Shown here: positions 54,399 to 63,019 of the stretch, piece by piece
Layout: each line of letters starts with the position of its first letter
Numbering within the stretch: position 1 is the first letter of the stretch
From: Anaerotignum sp. MB30-C6
GTDB lineage: Bacteria; Bacillota; Clostridia; Lachnospirales; Anaerotignaceae
Assembly (NCBI RefSeq): GCF_030908465.1
Contig: NZ_CP133078.1
Location: 1,674,001-1,738,000, forward strand
Direction of reading: 5' to 3'
DNA: 64,000 bases
Notes under the pieces: model-generated
Seen by the model: only the letters and a program-made list of their open reading frames with translations
The model's database searches: none
What the model was told of the DNA's origin: nothing
Made by a program: the position numbers and the translations under genes

Positions 54399-54997
54399 TC
54401 GTTATAAAGCAATCTTCACTTTTCTTCACAATTACAAGTTTTCCTTTTCTGGCTATAAATGTTCAGAAAGTATGGCTTTTTAAATAGTTTGCCATGGAAA
54501 CTCCTTTCTTGTAAGAGTGGACTTCATCTCCTTACTTTGAGCAAATTTCAAGCTAGCTATACTTCATTCGTTGAAGGAATTCGTTAGCTTATTATAAGGA
54601 GGGGTTATTCACTTCACGGTAATTTTCCCTAGCCACCGTACTGATTGAGTAGATAATCAAACGAAGTGACATGTCCGTATAAGAAAATCTTTTTTCGAAG
54701 GAGTCCTTTATTATGATTTTTTCTTCTTAATATATATTTTTTACGGCCAGCTCAATTTATTTTAATGGTAAGGCGGCTCTATGATATAAATACCAGAATA
54801 ACCAACAATCTGTCTTGGAGAATTCCTCTTATAAGCCTTAAAGTCTACCCTTTCACGAATCACCTCTTTTTATTAAGAAACTTATTCATCCCTATCTTTG
54901 AAAAAATTCTTCCATGAATATTGACTTTTTTTTTCCTAAGTGATATATTTATTTTAATTTGGTTTGTAATTGAGATTACATTCCATTTATGAATAAA
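54399..54997. other. Intergenic, nothing recognised before the TPP riboswitch
   Basis: There is no frame with a ribosome site. A 71-codon minus-strand frame (54860-55075) runs antisense through the riboswitch and is rejected. Confidence 0.45.
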
Positions 54998-55088
54998 GTG
55001 CATAGGGGAGCTTGTGAGCAGGCTGAGAAAAAATGATAACGTTTTGACCCTTAAACCTGATTTGGGTAATGCCAACGTAGGAAAAAAA
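54998..55088 (+). promoter_or_regulatory. TPP riboswitch (THI element) upstream of thiW
   Basis: Conserved strings appear in order: GGGGAGC, GGCTGAGA, GACCCTT, AACCTGAT, TTGGGTAATGCCAACGTAGG. These match the TPP aptamer consensus, both the pyrimidine- and pyrophosphate-binding halves. A terminator hairpin at 55103-55129 follows. TPP should reduce expression of the thiW unit. Confidence 0.93.
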
Positions 55089-55102
55089 CAGGATTATTCT
55101 GT

Positions 55103-55129
55103 GGCATACCTAATGGTATGTCTTTTTTT
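55103..55129 (+). terminator. Terminator of the TPP riboswitch
   Basis: GGCATACC / GGTATGTC (one G-T pair), a 4-nt loop, then seven T. Confidence 0.85.
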
Positions 55130-55147
55130 GACTGTTCTTTATTCGCA

Positions 55148-55177
55148 AAGGTAGAGGAGGAGCGTCCTAGACCTTTT
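55148..55177 (+). terminator. Second, weaker hairpin in the thiW leader
   Basis: AGGT-AGAGGA and TCCTAGACCT pair with a 2-nt internal mismatch, followed by five T. Confidence 0.5.
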
Positions 55178-55190
55178 TAAAAAACAATCA

Positions 55191-55279
55191 AATAGCGAGG
55201 GAGCCGGTGTTTCCGGTTGAGAGGGAGCTTTTGAGATCCGACCGCCTTTTTTCTAAGGTTTTCCTATGGGAACGCTATT
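55191..55279 (+). promoter_or_regulatory. Second structured leader RNA with embedded terminator (possible HMP-PP/thiS-type riboswitch)
   Basis: Outer arms AATAGCG (55191-55197) and CGCTATT (55273-55279) enclose a GCCGG/CCGG hairpin. A CGGTTG/CGACCG stem (55214-55244) follows whose large loop holds GAGGGAGC, and then six T (55247-55252). GAGGGAGC also occurs at 55197-55204. A conserved-looking loop inside a terminator stem, in tandem with a TPP riboswitch before a thiamin-precursor transporter, recalls the HMP-PP (thiS motif) terminator-embedded aptamer. I cannot confirm the consensus from memory; structure is seen, identity is inferred. Confidence 0.45.
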
Positions 55280-55298
55280 TTTATATTGAATTTTTGCG

Positions 55299-55333
55299 CC
55301 CATGAGAGGACCTGAGTTTCTCATGGGTTTTTT
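55299..55333 (+). terminator. Terminator immediately before thiW
   Basis: A perfect CCCATGAG / CTCATGGG stem with a 13-nt loop and six T, 27 nt before the thiW start. It is the last gate of the leader. Confidence 0.85.
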
Positions 55334-55359
55334 ATTTGCTTTTTGAAAGGAGACAAAAA

Positions 55360-55890
55360 ATGAAAACACAAAGTAACACTTTAAAAATCGTATTTCTCTC
55401 TATGATGGTGGCCATCGGAGTGGTCATCTCTCCCCTTTTGCGGATTGAGGGAATGTGCCCCACAGCCCACTTAATTAATATTGTTTGTGCAGTCTTTATG
55501 GGACCTTGGTACGCCCTCTTAAATGCCACACTCATTGGCGTGATTCGTATGCTCTTTATGGGAATTCCTCCATTGGCATTAACAGGAGCTGTGTTTGGTG
55601 CTACATTATCTGGGCTTTTATATCGAGCTTCCAAGGGCAACCTTTTGTTTGCTGTAATCGGTGAAGTGATTGGTACAGGTATTATCGGCTCTATAATCTC
55701 CTACCCTATTATGAAGTTTTTAGTGGGTAAGGCCTCCTTGACATGGTTTTTCTACACACCTATGTTTTTGACTGCAACATTAATGGGTGGTAGTGTGGCA
55801 TACTTGTTCTTGATGGTACTAAAGAAGAATGGCATGCTCCAAAAATTTCAGGAATCCCTTGGTACTAAAGTTTATAAAAGGAGCTTATAA
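55360..55890 (+). CDS. thiW: ECF S component ThiW (thiamin thiazole precursor uptake)
   Basis: A 176-aa membrane protein with about five TM segments. Family hallmarks are MCPTAHLINIVCAVFMGPWYALL, with the conserved PTAHLIN, and LALTGAVFGATLSGLLYR. ThiW is predicted to bring in the thiazole moiety (HET) of thiamin, using a general ECF T/A module encoded elsewhere. The ATG at 55360 has AAAGGAG 7 nt upstream; a TTG 8 codons earlier lacks one. Its TPP leader supports the thiamin link. Its stop overlaps the next gene's start (TAATG). Confidence 0.93.
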   Translation: MKTQSNTLKIVFLSMMVAIGVVISPLLRIEGMCPTAHLINIVCAVFMGPWYALLNATLIGVIRMLFMGIPPLALTGAVFGATLSGLLYRASKGNLLFAVIGEVIGTGIIGSIISYPIMKFLVGKASLTWFFYTPMFLTATLMGGSVAYLFLMVLKKNGMLQKFQESLGTKVYKRSL

Positions 55891-56669
55891 TGGACTATTA
55901 CATAGTGGACACTTTTGCAGATTCACTTTTTACAGGAAACCCTACAGGCATCTGTATTTTGAAAAGCACTTTGGCGGATGAGGTCATGCAGAAAATTGCA
56001 GAAGAAAATATGTACTCGGAAACCGCATTTGTGGAAAAAGTAGACGATGGATATTCTCTTCGTTTTTTTACACCAGTAAAAGAAGTTCCCCTTTGTGTTC
56101 ATGCAGTTTTGGGTGCTTCCTACGTCATCCATCATTTTTTAGAGGCAAATGTTTCCACAATCCTGCTTGAATCAAAAGGCGGTAGTCTAAAGGTTTTATG
56201 TGAAGGAAACAAATATAAAATTCAGACCCCCATCTTTTCTTACACACCGTTTCACGAGATGGAGGAAATTGGAGATATTTTGGGAATCCAGCCAACAGAA
56301 GGATATCTTTCTCGTGATTTATTTTTTCTTCTGGATTCTCCTAAAGAAGTTTTGGCAATCAAGCCTGACTTTGAAAGGATGAAAAATCTTCCCCATGGAC
56401 TTGGTGTTATTGTAACAGCAAAGGGAACGGATAGCGACTTTGTTTCTCGCTGTTTTTTTCCGAAGTTAGGGGTGAACGAAGATATGGCAACGGGTTCTTC
56501 CAACTGCATTATCGCCCCTTTCTGGGCTTCACGGCTGAATAAAAAAAAGCTTATGGTAAAGCAACTTTCTCAACGAACAGGACATATGGTTTGTCATGTG
56601 GAAGGTGATCATGTTATCCTTGAAGGAAAGGCAGTTTTATATTTAAAAGGTGAGATTCAAGTGCTCTAA
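55890..56669 (+). CDS. PhzF-family isomerase/epimerase-like protein
   Basis: A 259-aa protein with the PhzF two-lobed fold: YYIVDTFADSLFTGNPTGICIL at the start, EENMYSETAFV with the conserved catalytic-type Glu, LRFFTPVKEVPLCVHAVLG and the C-terminal GVNEDMATGSSNCI. PhzF relatives include isomerases such as PhzF itself and many of unknown substrate. It overlaps thiW by one base and so shares its thiamin-controlled leader, an unusual partnership. Function is not predictable from sequence. Confidence 0.88.
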   Translation: MDYYIVDTFADSLFTGNPTGICILKSTLADEVMQKIAEENMYSETAFVEKVDDGYSLRFFTPVKEVPLCVHAVLGASYVIHHFLEANVSTILLESKGGSLKVLCEGNKYKIQTPIFSYTPFHEMEEIGDILGIQPTEGYLSRDLFFLLDSPKEVLAIKPDFERMKNLPHGLGVIVTAKGTDSDFVSRCFFPKLGVNEDMATGSSNCIIAPFWASRLNKKKLMVKQLSQRTGHMVCHVEGDHVILEGKAVLYLKGEIQVL

Positions 56670-56681
56670 TTCATAAATTTT

Positions 56682-56711
56682 AAGGGGTGTTGTATTCAGA
56701 CACCCCTTTCT
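56682..56711 (+). terminator. Hairpin after the PhzF-like gene
   Basis: A perfect AAGGGGTGT / ACACCCCTT stem with a 9-nt loop; the tail (TTTCTCGTT) is a modest T tract. Confidence 0.65.
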
Positions 56712-56900
56712 CGTTATGTCCCCTTTCATCCAGGCCCTTCTTCCCTTACAAAACATACATACCCCTAATTACCTTAGTATATTAAAAATGTCATATTAAG
56801 ATAAATATATAGCACGATATTTTATTTTAAGACCTATATTCCCCCTTTCAATCCCACTATTTCTTTGCTTTTTCCCAGTCTCAAAAATTTTTATAGAAGT

Positions 56901-56929
56901 TTGATTTATCTTATCTTTGACGGTAGTAT
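56901..56929 (+). promoter_or_regulatory. Promoter of the MATE gene
   Basis: TTGATT (56901-56906), a 17-nt spacer and TAGTAT (56924-56929). Confidence 0.7.
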
Positions 56930-56937
56930 GGCAGTAG

Positions 56938-56953
56938 GTTAGTTGAAGCTAAT
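56938..56953. promoter_or_regulatory. GTTAG-N6-CTAAt box D at the MATE promoter
   Basis: GTTAGTTGAAGCTAAT differs from a perfect arm by its last base. It starts exactly 8 nt after the -10 box, the same spacing as box C. Confidence 0.55.
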
Positions 56954-56987
56954 TGAAAATGAATGGTTAAGAAAGGAGTTTTTGAAT

Positions 56988-58331
56988 ATGGTTAAGACAG
57001 ATAGACTTTTACTTATGAGGGATGAAAAGGTATCAAAGGCATTACTTATATTAGGTTTGCCTATGGTAATCAGCATGCTTGTCACAGCATTGTATAATGT
57101 AGTAGACACCTACTTTGTTTCGGATCTGGGATTAGAGCAAACAGCGGCTGTATCCGTTGCCTTCCCTATTTCCCTTATTTTTTCAGGCATAGGTCTTACC
57201 TTTGGCGCAGGTGCTGGTTCTAATATTTCCAGATTATTGGGACAAAACCAAAAGGAACAGGCAGAAAAAGTTGCTTCTATCGCCCTTGTGAGCAGTGTTG
57301 CTTGTGGCATTGTTATTGCAGCTTTAATGCTGCTGTTTTTAACGCCCTTACTTAACTTTATGGGTGCTTCCAAAACAAGCTTAGATTATGCAAAATCCTA
57401 TGCATTGTTTTTTATTCTAAGTGCTATTTTTAGCACTGCAAATGTAACAGCAGGAAACCTTGCAGTGTCTCAAGGCTCCTCTCATATTTCTCTTACTGCA
57501 ATGATAACGGGTGCTGTGCTTAATATGCTCTTAGACCCCATCTTTATTTTCCTGTTTAACATGGGAGTAAAAGGTGCGGCCGTGGCCACACTCCTTGCTC
57601 AGATTGTAACAAGTTTTATCTATATATGGTTTTTTAGAAGTGGAAAAAGCTATATCAAAATTAAATTATCAAACTACACATTTGATGTTATCGTATATAA
57701 AGAGATTATTAAAATTGGGATTTCCATGTTTTTGTTGCAATGTTTTGCAGGACTTTCTATGAGCCTTATTTCAAAAAAAGCAAGTGTGTATGGTGATGAA
57801 GCCGTTGCAGCCATGGGTATTGTCTTACGTGTTGTCACACTGGGTGTTAATATTGTTTTTGGTTATATGAAAGGCTTCCAGCCATTTGCAGGTTTTAATT
57901 ACGGGGCAAAAAATTTTACAAGACTGCAAGAAGGAATTCGCTGTTGTTTAAAATGGACAACGATCTTTTGTATTGTTTGGACGTTTATTATGGTCTCCTT
58001 ATCTGTGCCGGTTCTATCTTTGTTTGATGAAAGAAGTAGCTTTTTAAATATTGCAGTCCCTGCACTCAGGGCAAATACCATTATGTTCTTCACTTTCGGC
58101 TTGCAGTTTACCTATTCCACCTTGTTTTTGGCAATGGGGAAAGCCAAAGAAGGCTGTTTTTTAAGCATTTGCCGACAAGGAATTGTATTTTTACCTGTTA
58201 TTCTTATTTTACCGAAGCTTTTAGGCTTGGCAGGCGTCTTCTACGCACAAGCCGTTGCTGATTTATTGACCACGGCAATCACCATGACTTTTATTTGGGG
58301 CAAGAAGAAAAATCTCTTTTGTGCAATATAA
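56988..58331 (+). CDS. MATE-family efflux transporter
   Basis: A 447-aa antiporter with twelve TM segments. It opens KALLILGLPMVISMLVTALYNVVDTYFVS, with the MATE N-terminal signature, and shows GAGAGSNISRLLGQ and, in the second half, GYMKGFQPFAGFNYGAKN. MATE pumps export drugs or metabolites using Na+ or H+. The start was set at the ATG at 56988, with AAGGAG upstream; an in-frame TTG 15 codons earlier would lie inside the promoter-proximal repeat. The substrate is unknown. Confidence 0.93.
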   Translation: MVKTDRLLLMRDEKVSKALLILGLPMVISMLVTALYNVVDTYFVSDLGLEQTAAVSVAFPISLIFSGIGLTFGAGAGSNISRLLGQNQKEQAEKVASIALVSSVACGIVIAALMLLFLTPLLNFMGASKTSLDYAKSYALFFILSAIFSTANVTAGNLAVSQGSSHISLTAMITGAVLNMLLDPIFIFLFNMGVKGAAVATLLAQIVTSFIYIWFFRSGKSYIKIKLSNYTFDVIVYKEIIKIGISMFLLQCFAGLSMSLISKKASVYGDEAVAAMGIVLRVVTLGVNIVFGYMKGFQPFAGFNYGAKNFTRLQEGIRCCLKWTTIFCIVWTFIMVSLSVPVLSLFDERSSFLNIAVPALRANTIMFFTFGLQFTYSTLFLAMGKAKEGCFLSICRQGIVFLPVILILPKLLGLAGVFYAQAVADLLTTAITMTFIWGKKKNLFCAI

Positions 58332-58446
58332 CAAAAATTCCTAAGACTGCTTGCATATTATTTTGCAATACTTATAATTGAATATAGGATGCATATTCAC
58401 TCCATTGTTACCAGTTTAATATTTGGCACAGTTTTAGGAGGATAAA

Positions 58447-59877
58447 ATGAATACAAATTATGATTTCAAACTTCTAAATTATGTACTTGAAAATTCGCCT
58501 ACTGGAATTATGATAACAGATGAAAGAGGAAATGTAATTAAGGCAAATAAACGGCATTCCGAACTAACAAACTATTCTACTGAGGAATTAATCGGCAAGA
58601 ATATGAAAGACTTAGCTATTGGGGGCTATGTTCATAAGTCGACAAGCTTAAGTGCATTAAAAACAGGTATGCCCATGGTTGCCCAGCAGACAATTAATAA
58701 AGGCACAATAAATGAAAAGGAAATTATGGTGAAAAGCATTCCCGTTAAAGATGAAACAAATAAGACAACCCACGTAATCAATTATATTTTTGATATTAGC
58801 GAAAAAGCGAATTTATTGTGTCAGCTTAAAGAAGAAAAAGCGAATAATCTGAAGTTTAAATTAGAGCTTGAAAAATATCGGGATATTACGAAAGCGGGAG
58901 AAATACCAAGGCTGATTTATAAAAGCAAAGCAATAGAAAACTTATTAGAAAAGGCAAAAAAAGTGGCCCCTACGGATTTAACAGTCCTGATTACTGGTGA
59001 ATCAGGTACGGGGAAAAGCTTGATTTCAAAGTATATCCACGCACATAGCAATCGGCGTTCTGGCGAATTCATTGCAATAAATTGTGGGGCAATCCCTCCA
59101 AATCTCATGGAATCTGAGTTGTTTGGCTATGAGAAAGGTGCCTTTACTGGAGCAATTAATGCCGGTAAGAAAGGAATATTTGAACATGCCCACGGAAAGA
59201 CACTTTTTTTAGATGAAATCGGAGAACTTCCCTTTGAATCTCAAGTGAAACTCCTTACCGTACTACAGGATGGTGCCTTTTATAGGATTGGAGGTACCGA
59301 ACCCATACAAGTTGACGTTAGAGTGATTGCTGCAACCAATTCAAATTTAATCGAGAAAATACAAAATAAGCAATTTAGATTAGACCTATTCTATCGTTTG
59401 AATACAATTTCATTGAATATTCCCCCTTTACGAGAAAGAACGGAGGATATTCCCCCGCTTATTGAGCATATTTGTGCCAATTTGAATTTAAAGTATGGCA
59501 TGAAAAAAATTTTTTCTGACTCGGCAGTTCTACAATTGCAAAACTGCACACTAAACGGAAATGTGCGGGAACTCATTAATATTATTCAAAGTAACATGGT
59601 TCTAAGCTCAAGGGACATGATTGATCAGTTGGAAATTACAAATGAATTTATTACATATTTCCCCCCTAGCTTAAATCCTGGGACTTCGGACAATTTGAAT
59701 ATCTCTTCTTCAAAAGCCAAAGAAAATAAGGAGAAAAAAGAATTATTGAACGCTGTAAAATTCTGTAATACCACAACAGAACTTGCCCAATTTCTGAATG
59801 TAAGCCAATCTACTATTTCACGAAGACTGAATAAATATAATATCAATTTAAAAAAACTTCGAAAGAAGGAAGAATAA
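58447..59877 (+). CDS. Sigma-54-dependent transcriptional activator with PAS sensor
   Basis: A 476-aa enhancer-binding protein. An N-terminal PAS domain (about 8-125) is followed by a short coiled linker and an AAA+ domain (about 150-385) with Walker A GESGTGKS, the sigma-54 contact loop GAFTGA, Walker B TLFLDEIGELP and GNVRELIN. A TyrR-type HTH (TTELAQFLNVSQSTISRRLN) ends it. GGAGG precedes the ATG. The convergent amidohydrolase-MFS unit carries a -24/-12 promoter and is the obvious target, with the PAS domain sensing a small ligand. The target link is inference. Confidence 0.94.
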   Translation: MNTNYDFKLLNYVLENSPTGIMITDERGNVIKANKRHSELTNYSTEELIGKNMKDLAIGGYVHKSTSLSALKTGMPMVAQQTINKGTINEKEIMVKSIPVKDETNKTTHVINYIFDISEKANLLCQLKEEKANNLKFKLELEKYRDITKAGEIPRLIYKSKAIENLLEKAKKVAPTDLTVLITGESGTGKSLISKYIHAHSNRRSGEFIAINCGAIPPNLMESELFGYEKGAFTGAINAGKKGIFEHAHGKTLFLDEIGELPFESQVKLLTVLQDGAFYRIGGTEPIQVDVRVIAATNSNLIEKIQNKQFRLDLFYRLNTISLNIPPLRERTEDIPPLIEHICANLNLKYGMKKIFSDSAVLQLQNCTLNGNVRELINIIQSNMVLSSRDMIDQLEITNEFITYFPPSLNPGTSDNLNISSSKAKENKEKKELLNAVKFCNTTTELAQFLNVSQSTISRRLNKYNINLKKLRKKEE

Positions 59878-59881
59878 TAGA

Positions 59882-59923
59882 AAAGATAAGGCTGACTCTA
59901 AGGAATCAGCCTTATCTTTTTTT
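59882..59923 (+). terminator. Terminator of the sigma-54 activator gene
   Basis: AAGATAAGGCTGA / TCAGCCTTATCTT form a perfect 13-bp stem followed by at least five T. Confidence 0.92.
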
Positions 59924-59972
59924 GCACTATTTTTTTCTAGCTGTGCTGCATAATAACTCACTAAAGTCATAA

Positions 59973-60016
59973 TAAAATAGCTTCTATGATATATCAAATC
60001 ACAGAAAGCTATTTTT
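59973..60016 (-). terminator. Terminator of the amidohydrolase gene
   Basis: Minus-strand AAAATAGCTT...AAGCTATTTT with inner TCTGTGAT/ATCATAGA pairing; the T run is built into the stem. Confidence 0.75.
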
Positions 60017-60026
60017 GTGTTATGGA

Positions 60027-61646
60027 TTACAGTTGATAAACAACCTCACCGTCAACCATGGTAAGAACACAACGAATTTTTTCTAGTTCAGAAGCTGTTG
60101 CTTTTAATAAGTCACCATCATAAACAGCAAGGTCTGCTAACTTACCAACTTCAATGCTTCCCTTAATATCTTCCTCAAAAGTAGCATATGCACCATTATA
60201 TGTATACATACGAATGGCTTCAAGAATGGTAATGTTTTGTTCTGGGCCTATGGGATTGCCTTCGCTTGTTCTGCGATCGATTGCTGAGGATAGCCCAAGT
60301 AATGGGTTAGTGCTAACGATGGGACCATCTGTACCAATTGCTGCTTTTACCCCTGCATCTACCCAGCTTTTACAAGGGAACATACTTTTTGCTCTTTCAC
60401 CAAAGAATTTAAAGTATCTTTCGCCATTGAGGTATAAGAATCTTGTATTTGGTGTAGGAATCATGCCAAGTTCTTTAATTCTATTGATTTGATCAGGTGT
60501 TGCCATACCGCAGTGTTCAATACGGTGTCTCGCATCTTCTCTAGGAAATGCATGTTGTGCTTTTTCAACTGCTGTAACCCAAATTTCTGTGGCTCTATCG
60601 CCGATGCAATGGGCTGCTGCCTGCAAGCCGGCTTTATGAATTGTCAATGCCATTTCTTCCACTTCTTCCGCTGACATAGACAAAATACCTGTTCCCTTGT
60701 TATGGCAATAAGGCACACTTACAGCACAGCTAGGGGAACTACTGGAACCATCAATCATAATTTTCATAATACCATATTTGAGTCTTTCACTTCCAAGGAT
60801 TCCTATTCCTAGGTCAATATATTGTTTAATATCCCTGATTACATTATCTTTTCCAAGTAAGTTAAAGAACATGGGTGCAACTCTAGCTTTATACGCTTTC
60901 GCCTTTATAGCCTGATTATATGCAAAGTAGCTGGGTGCTCCAAAAGAACCGGCATCATGGGTTGTGGTAACACCGTATTTCAGAATTTCTTTGCTTTCCA
61001 TTTCTAAGGCAAAGATTAATTTACTTACATCAATATCTGCGTAGTTCCACATATGATAATATGCCGTTTCATAAAGCTGCCCAACCAATTGACCATCATT
61101 GATGGCAACCTGACCTTCTACGAAGTTTTTCGCTGTGTCAATGTTAATATTGCCTATTTCCAGCGCTTTTGTATTAAAGCTACCTACATGTCCGCAGAAC
61201 CTGCCCACCAATAATGGATGATTGGGTGCAATTTCATCAAGTTCCTGGACAGTTGGTGCTACGCCCTCTTCCATTCTCATTTCATCATAGCCCCAGAACA
61301 AAACCCATTTCCCTTCAGCGGTTTCATCTACAGCTTTCTTAATGAGTTCTAACATTTTCTTCTTGTTAGGTGCCAGTGATGGATCTAAGTTATAAAACAT
61401 ATTTTTCCAAGCTGCCGTATGAGCACTGTGCTGATGAGCATCAATAAACCCAGGGGTTAACGTTTTGTTGTTTAGATCAATTACTTTGGTATGCTCCCCA
61501 ATATATTCTTCTGCTTCCTTATCATTGCCGACATAAATAATCTTGTTGTCTAAAGTTGCAACAGCACTTACCACGTCATCGTTACTGTTTACGGTAATAA
61601 CCTTACCGTTTTTAAATACATAGTCAGCCTTCAAAAGTTTACTCAT
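60027..61646 (-). CDS. YtcJ-like metal-dependent amidohydrolase
   Basis: A 539-aa amidohydrolase-superfamily enzyme. The N-terminal KADYVFKNGKVITVN is followed by metal ligands GFIDAHQHSAH (HxH), a metal-ligand HxxGD-like CIGDRA region, RIEHCGMATPDQI and the C-terminal GKLADLAVYDGDLL. YtcJ-type enzymes hydrolyse N-acyl or cyclic amide compounds; the substrate here is unknown. The start was set at the ATG at 61644-61646 with AAGGGAG 8 nt upstream. It follows the MFS transporter by 51 nt, so import and hydrolysis of one compound is likely. Confidence 0.92.
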   Translation of the reverse strand: MSKLLKADYVFKNGKVITVNSNDDVVSAVATLDNKIIYVGNDKEAEEYIGEHTKVIDLNNKTLTPGFIDAHQHSAHTAAWKNMFYNLDPSLAPNKKKMLELIKKAVDETAEGKWVLFWGYDEMRMEEGVAPTVQELDEIAPNHPLLVGRFCGHVGSFNTKALEIGNINIDTAKNFVEGQVAINDGQLVGQLYETAYYHMWNYADIDVSKLIFALEMESKEILKYGVTTTHDAGSFGAPSYFAYNQAIKAKAYKARVAPMFFNLLGKDNVIRDIKQYIDLGIGILGSERLKYGIMKIMIDGSSSSPSCAVSVPYCHNKGTGILSMSAEEVEEMALTIHKAGLQAAAHCIGDRATEIWVTAVEKAQHAFPREDARHRIEHCGMATPDQINRIKELGMIPTPNTRFLYLNGERYFKFFGERAKSMFPCKSWVDAGVKAAIGTDGPIVSTNPLLGLSSAIDRRTSEGNPIGPEQNITILEAIRMYTYNGAYATFEEDIKGSIEVGKLADLAVYDGDLLKATASELEKIRCVLTMVDGEVVYQL

Positions 61647-61697
61647 TTTAATCGCTCCCTTTCTCATTCAACGTAATTGCAATAAATGACTTCCAAA

Positions 61698-62948
61698 TTA
61701 ATAATCATACTTAGATCTTATTTTAAAGCTTATTAAGCATAAAATAACGGCTACAGCGATACCAAAGCCAGATACCAACCAAAAGGATGCGTAACTGCCA
61801 GTCATATCGAAAATTTTGGCTGCCACGGTTCCGCCAAAAGCACCACCGATATTTGTGGCCATGGTGAAAATGCCAATTATAGCGCCATAGTCCTTCTCAC
61901 CAAAAAGGTAAGAAGTTAGCAATGGAGGACAAATTGTTACTGCCGCACAACCAAAGGCATAAAACACGATAACTAAGATAACTAGCATCTTATATTGAGA
62001 CATTAAAAACAAAGAAAAAAAGCAAAGAGAAAATGTGGCAAAGCTTAAAATACTGCCTTTTTGCACACCAAATTTGTCACATACCATACCTACCAAAGGC
62101 TTGCCCACAGTCAATGAACCAAGCATTAAGCCGGCTACAGAAGCTGCTAGTGCAGCGGAGAAGCCGCTCTCTACAAAGAAAGCAACGGAGTTGGCCAAAA
62201 TACCGCTAGAGCCAACAACTGCAATAAAGATTGCCAAAGAAACCAGCCACATCATAGGGCTTTTCTTTGCATCCCCAATGGACATGCCTTTTGCTTCTGG
62301 GCTACTTGCTTCGGATGCGGTTTCACCCATTCTTCTCTGTCCTTTTTCAGCAGGAGTTTTCACAACCAAAAATAGTATGACGGGTGCTAAAAAGAATACG
62401 AAGATTGCTGCAAGTGTAAGATAGCCTACTCTCCATCCGAATGTGGTGTTAACATAATTTAACACGGGTGTTAATATCATACCCCCTACACCACTACCCA
62501 AGAAGGCTAGTCCCATTGCAGTACCTTTCATTTTCCCGCCAAACCAGTTGTTCAATAAAATCGAGATGGGCATTGTTGTTAAGCATGTGAATGGAATGCC
62601 TAAAACTGCTGCAAAAGCATACAATTGCCCTAGGGAGGTTGCTCTGGAAAAACCAAAAAATCCTAAGCCAGCAATCAGGGCGTTTATAATCATGATTAAT
62701 TTAATATTGCCTTTTGCCATCTTTTTGCCCATGAAGGCTGCTGCCACGACACTGATTAGACATAAAATTGTAGCATGTAACATAAATTCGGAACGCTCAC
62801 AAGCGAATTCCGTTGTAACTGGTAGTACAAAAACACTTGTGACAGAAATAAAACTTACATACGCAAAGGACATTAATAAAAATCCAACTAGAACTTGCCA
62901 CCACCCGTAATAAATTTTCTCACCTTGCTTTAACGTAATTTTTCTCAT
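61698..62948 (-). CDS. Major facilitator transporter, OFA-like
   Basis: A 416-aa permease with twelve TM segments: YYGWWQVLVGFLLMSFAYVS at the start, NNWFGGKMKGTAMGLAFLGS in the TM4-5 region, and a charged central loop (AEKGQRRMGETASEASSPEA). It resembles oxalate/formate-antiporter-like MFS proteins, a group with varied organic-anion substrates. The start was set at the ATG at 62946-62948, with AAGGAG upstream. It is the first gene of the sigma-54-type operon with the amidohydrolase. Confidence 0.92.
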   Translation of the reverse strand: MRKITLKQGEKIYYGWWQVLVGFLLMSFAYVSFISVTSVFVLPVTTEFACERSEFMLHATILCLISVVAAAFMGKKMAKGNIKLIMIINALIAGLGFFGFSRATSLGQLYAFAAVLGIPFTCLTTMPISILLNNWFGGKMKGTAMGLAFLGSGVGGMILTPVLNYVNTTFGWRVGYLTLAAIFVFFLAPVILFLVVKTPAEKGQRRMGETASEASSPEAKGMSIGDAKKSPMMWLVSLAIFIAVVGSSGILANSVAFFVESGFSAALAASVAGLMLGSLTVGKPLVGMVCDKFGVQKGSILSFATFSLCFFSLFLMSQYKMLVILVIVFYAFGCAAVTICPPLLTSYLFGEKDYGAIIGIFTMATNIGGAFGGTVAAKIFDMTGSYASFWLVSGFGIAVAVILCLISFKIRSKYDY

Positions 62949-62993
62949 TTCTAACTCTCCTTTTTTAAAATGTTTTGTAACACCTATATTAAA

Positions 62994-63009
62994 AGCAATA
63001 ATTATGCCA
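62994..63009 (-). promoter_or_regulatory. Sigma-54 (-24/-12) promoter of the MFS-amidohydrolase operon
   Basis: Minus-strand TGGCAT-AATTA-TTGCT matches the sigma-54 consensus TGGCAC-N5-TTGCW with one substitution and exact spacing, about 45 bp before the MFS start. Confidence 0.82.
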
Positions 63010-63019
63010 TAATGATAAA

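Noticed and set aside
54860..55075. 71-codon minus-strand frame before thiW
   Set aside because: It lies antisense through the TPP riboswitch and has no ribosome site.
55336..55359. Longer ThiW beginning at a TTG
   Set aside because: That start falls in the tail of the terminator; AAAGGAG is placed for the ATG at 55360.
58350..58440. Possible sigma-54 promoter before the activator gene
   Set aside because: TTGCAT/TTTGCA and TGGCAC strings occur but no GG/GC pair has the required spacing.
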